44,655 nucleotides of DNA, taken from contig MNCI01016482.1 of NCBI GenBank assembly GCA_015680685.1, forward strand, positions 246,498-291,152, in the 5' to 3' direction. Shown piece by piece: positions 44,196-44,655 of this stretch. The notes under the pieces were generated by a model. It saw nothing but the letters and a program-made list of their open reading frames with translations. It searched no databases and was not told where the DNA came from. This DNA comes from Gnetum montanum. Lineage: Eukaryota; Streptophyta; Gnetopsida; Gnetales; Gnetaceae. Numbering within the stretch: position 1 is the first letter of the stretch; each line of letters begins with the position of its first letter. The position numbers and the translations under genes are program-made.

Positions 44196-44655
44196 TGATG
44201 AGTGGCAAGGTACCCCTACACTCAACCATACGAAACGAGCGTCGCACGCGCGATCCGATCGAACTCCGTAGATGGACTAGTTGTGGCACCTAGATAGTTA
44301 GTCTTAGGTCGCAGTTCGCTGTCTTCCCATCTAGACTAGTTTTGCATATGTCACGTATGGTTTAGTCTAGATGAGGTGTATGATGTGGTCTAATTCTAAT
44401 GCTACTCCTGACGGCACTGGAAAATAATATTAACTAATCTAAGCTAAGAGAGAAAGGGTAAGAAAATCTAATCTAGCCTAAGTGCGACGAGCAACCGATT
44501 CCTTGATCAACCGTACACATCTTGGACTTCGTGCACGACTGCCACTGGGACTACCAAGCATAGGCCTAGGTACGCCACTGGGATTACCAAGCGCAGACCC
44601 CAAATACGCCACTGGGTTACCAAGCGTAGATCCCCCTAGCTACACCACTGGGCTA
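44196..44655 (-). repeat. E1-family LTR, 3' end on minus strand (cut by window end)
   Basis: It starts TGATGAGTGGC and aligns closely with the solo LTR 33789 onward, including the ACTCAACCATACGAAACGAGCG block. At least 460 bases are present. Whether it is a solo LTR or one end of a full element lies outside the window; the five bases before it are gtagt. Confidence 0.88.
44541..44655 (-). repeat. Minisatellite in the LTR, 33-36 bp unit, at least 4 copies
   Basis: CCACTGGG starts at 44542, 44575, 44609 and 44645 (spacing 33, 34, 36), each followed by TACCAAGC. The array runs off the window. It corresponds to the two-copy segment of the solo LTR at 34138. Confidence 0.88.

Overview
The window reads as nuclear DNA of a seed plant with a repeat-rich genome. 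It holds one intact, GT-AG spliced, eight-exon plant-type gene in a sea of decayed LTR retrotransposons and one L1-type LINE. The base composition, the Ty3/gypsy families and the TIC32-like gene all point to a land plant. A gymnosperm or other large-genome plant is plausible but not proven.

Layout. (1) 1-6878, plus strand: element E1, an Athila-like Ty3/gypsy element whose 5' LTR is cut by the window edge. It keeps gag and protease but has lost RT, RNase H and integrase. (2) 6879-10577, 33387-33788 and 34591-about 35540, plus strand: one old LINE in three pieces. (3) 10578-33386, minus strand: element E2, a long relative of E1 with gag, protease, RT, RNase H, integrase and an extra roughly 955-codon reading frame (ORF4) after pol, inserted in the RT of the LINE. 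(4) 22318-32400, minus strand: element E3, a different gag-protease-only element with 1.63-kb LTRs, inserted in the leader of E2. (5) 33789-34585: a solo LTR of the E1 family with a perfect 5-bp target duplication, inserted in the LINE. (6) About 36400-42900: an island without recognised transposons, with a TIC32-like short-chain dehydrogenase/reductase gene at 39587-41406 and a dense cluster of regulatory-type palindromes at about 42.0-42.3 kb. (7) 44196 to the end: the start of another E1-family LTR on the minus strand.

History read from the sequence: the LINE came first. E2 landed in it (TSD aagct/aatct), then E3 landed in E2 (TSD gaatt/gaatc). The solo LTR is a separate event (TSD gactt). 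All transposon reading frames are broken, often at positions that fit C-to-T or G-to-A change, so none of these elements is expected to be active. The SDR gene is the only feature that looks functional as a protein gene.

The points most worth following up are the unassigned ORF4 with a second polypurine-like motif just upstream of it, the dispersed box-motif array in E3, the LTR minisatellite that grows from one to at least four units among LTR copies, the hairpin next to the E1 TATA box, and the palindrome cluster downstream of the SDR gene. All coordinates and identities were judged by eye; no database was searched.
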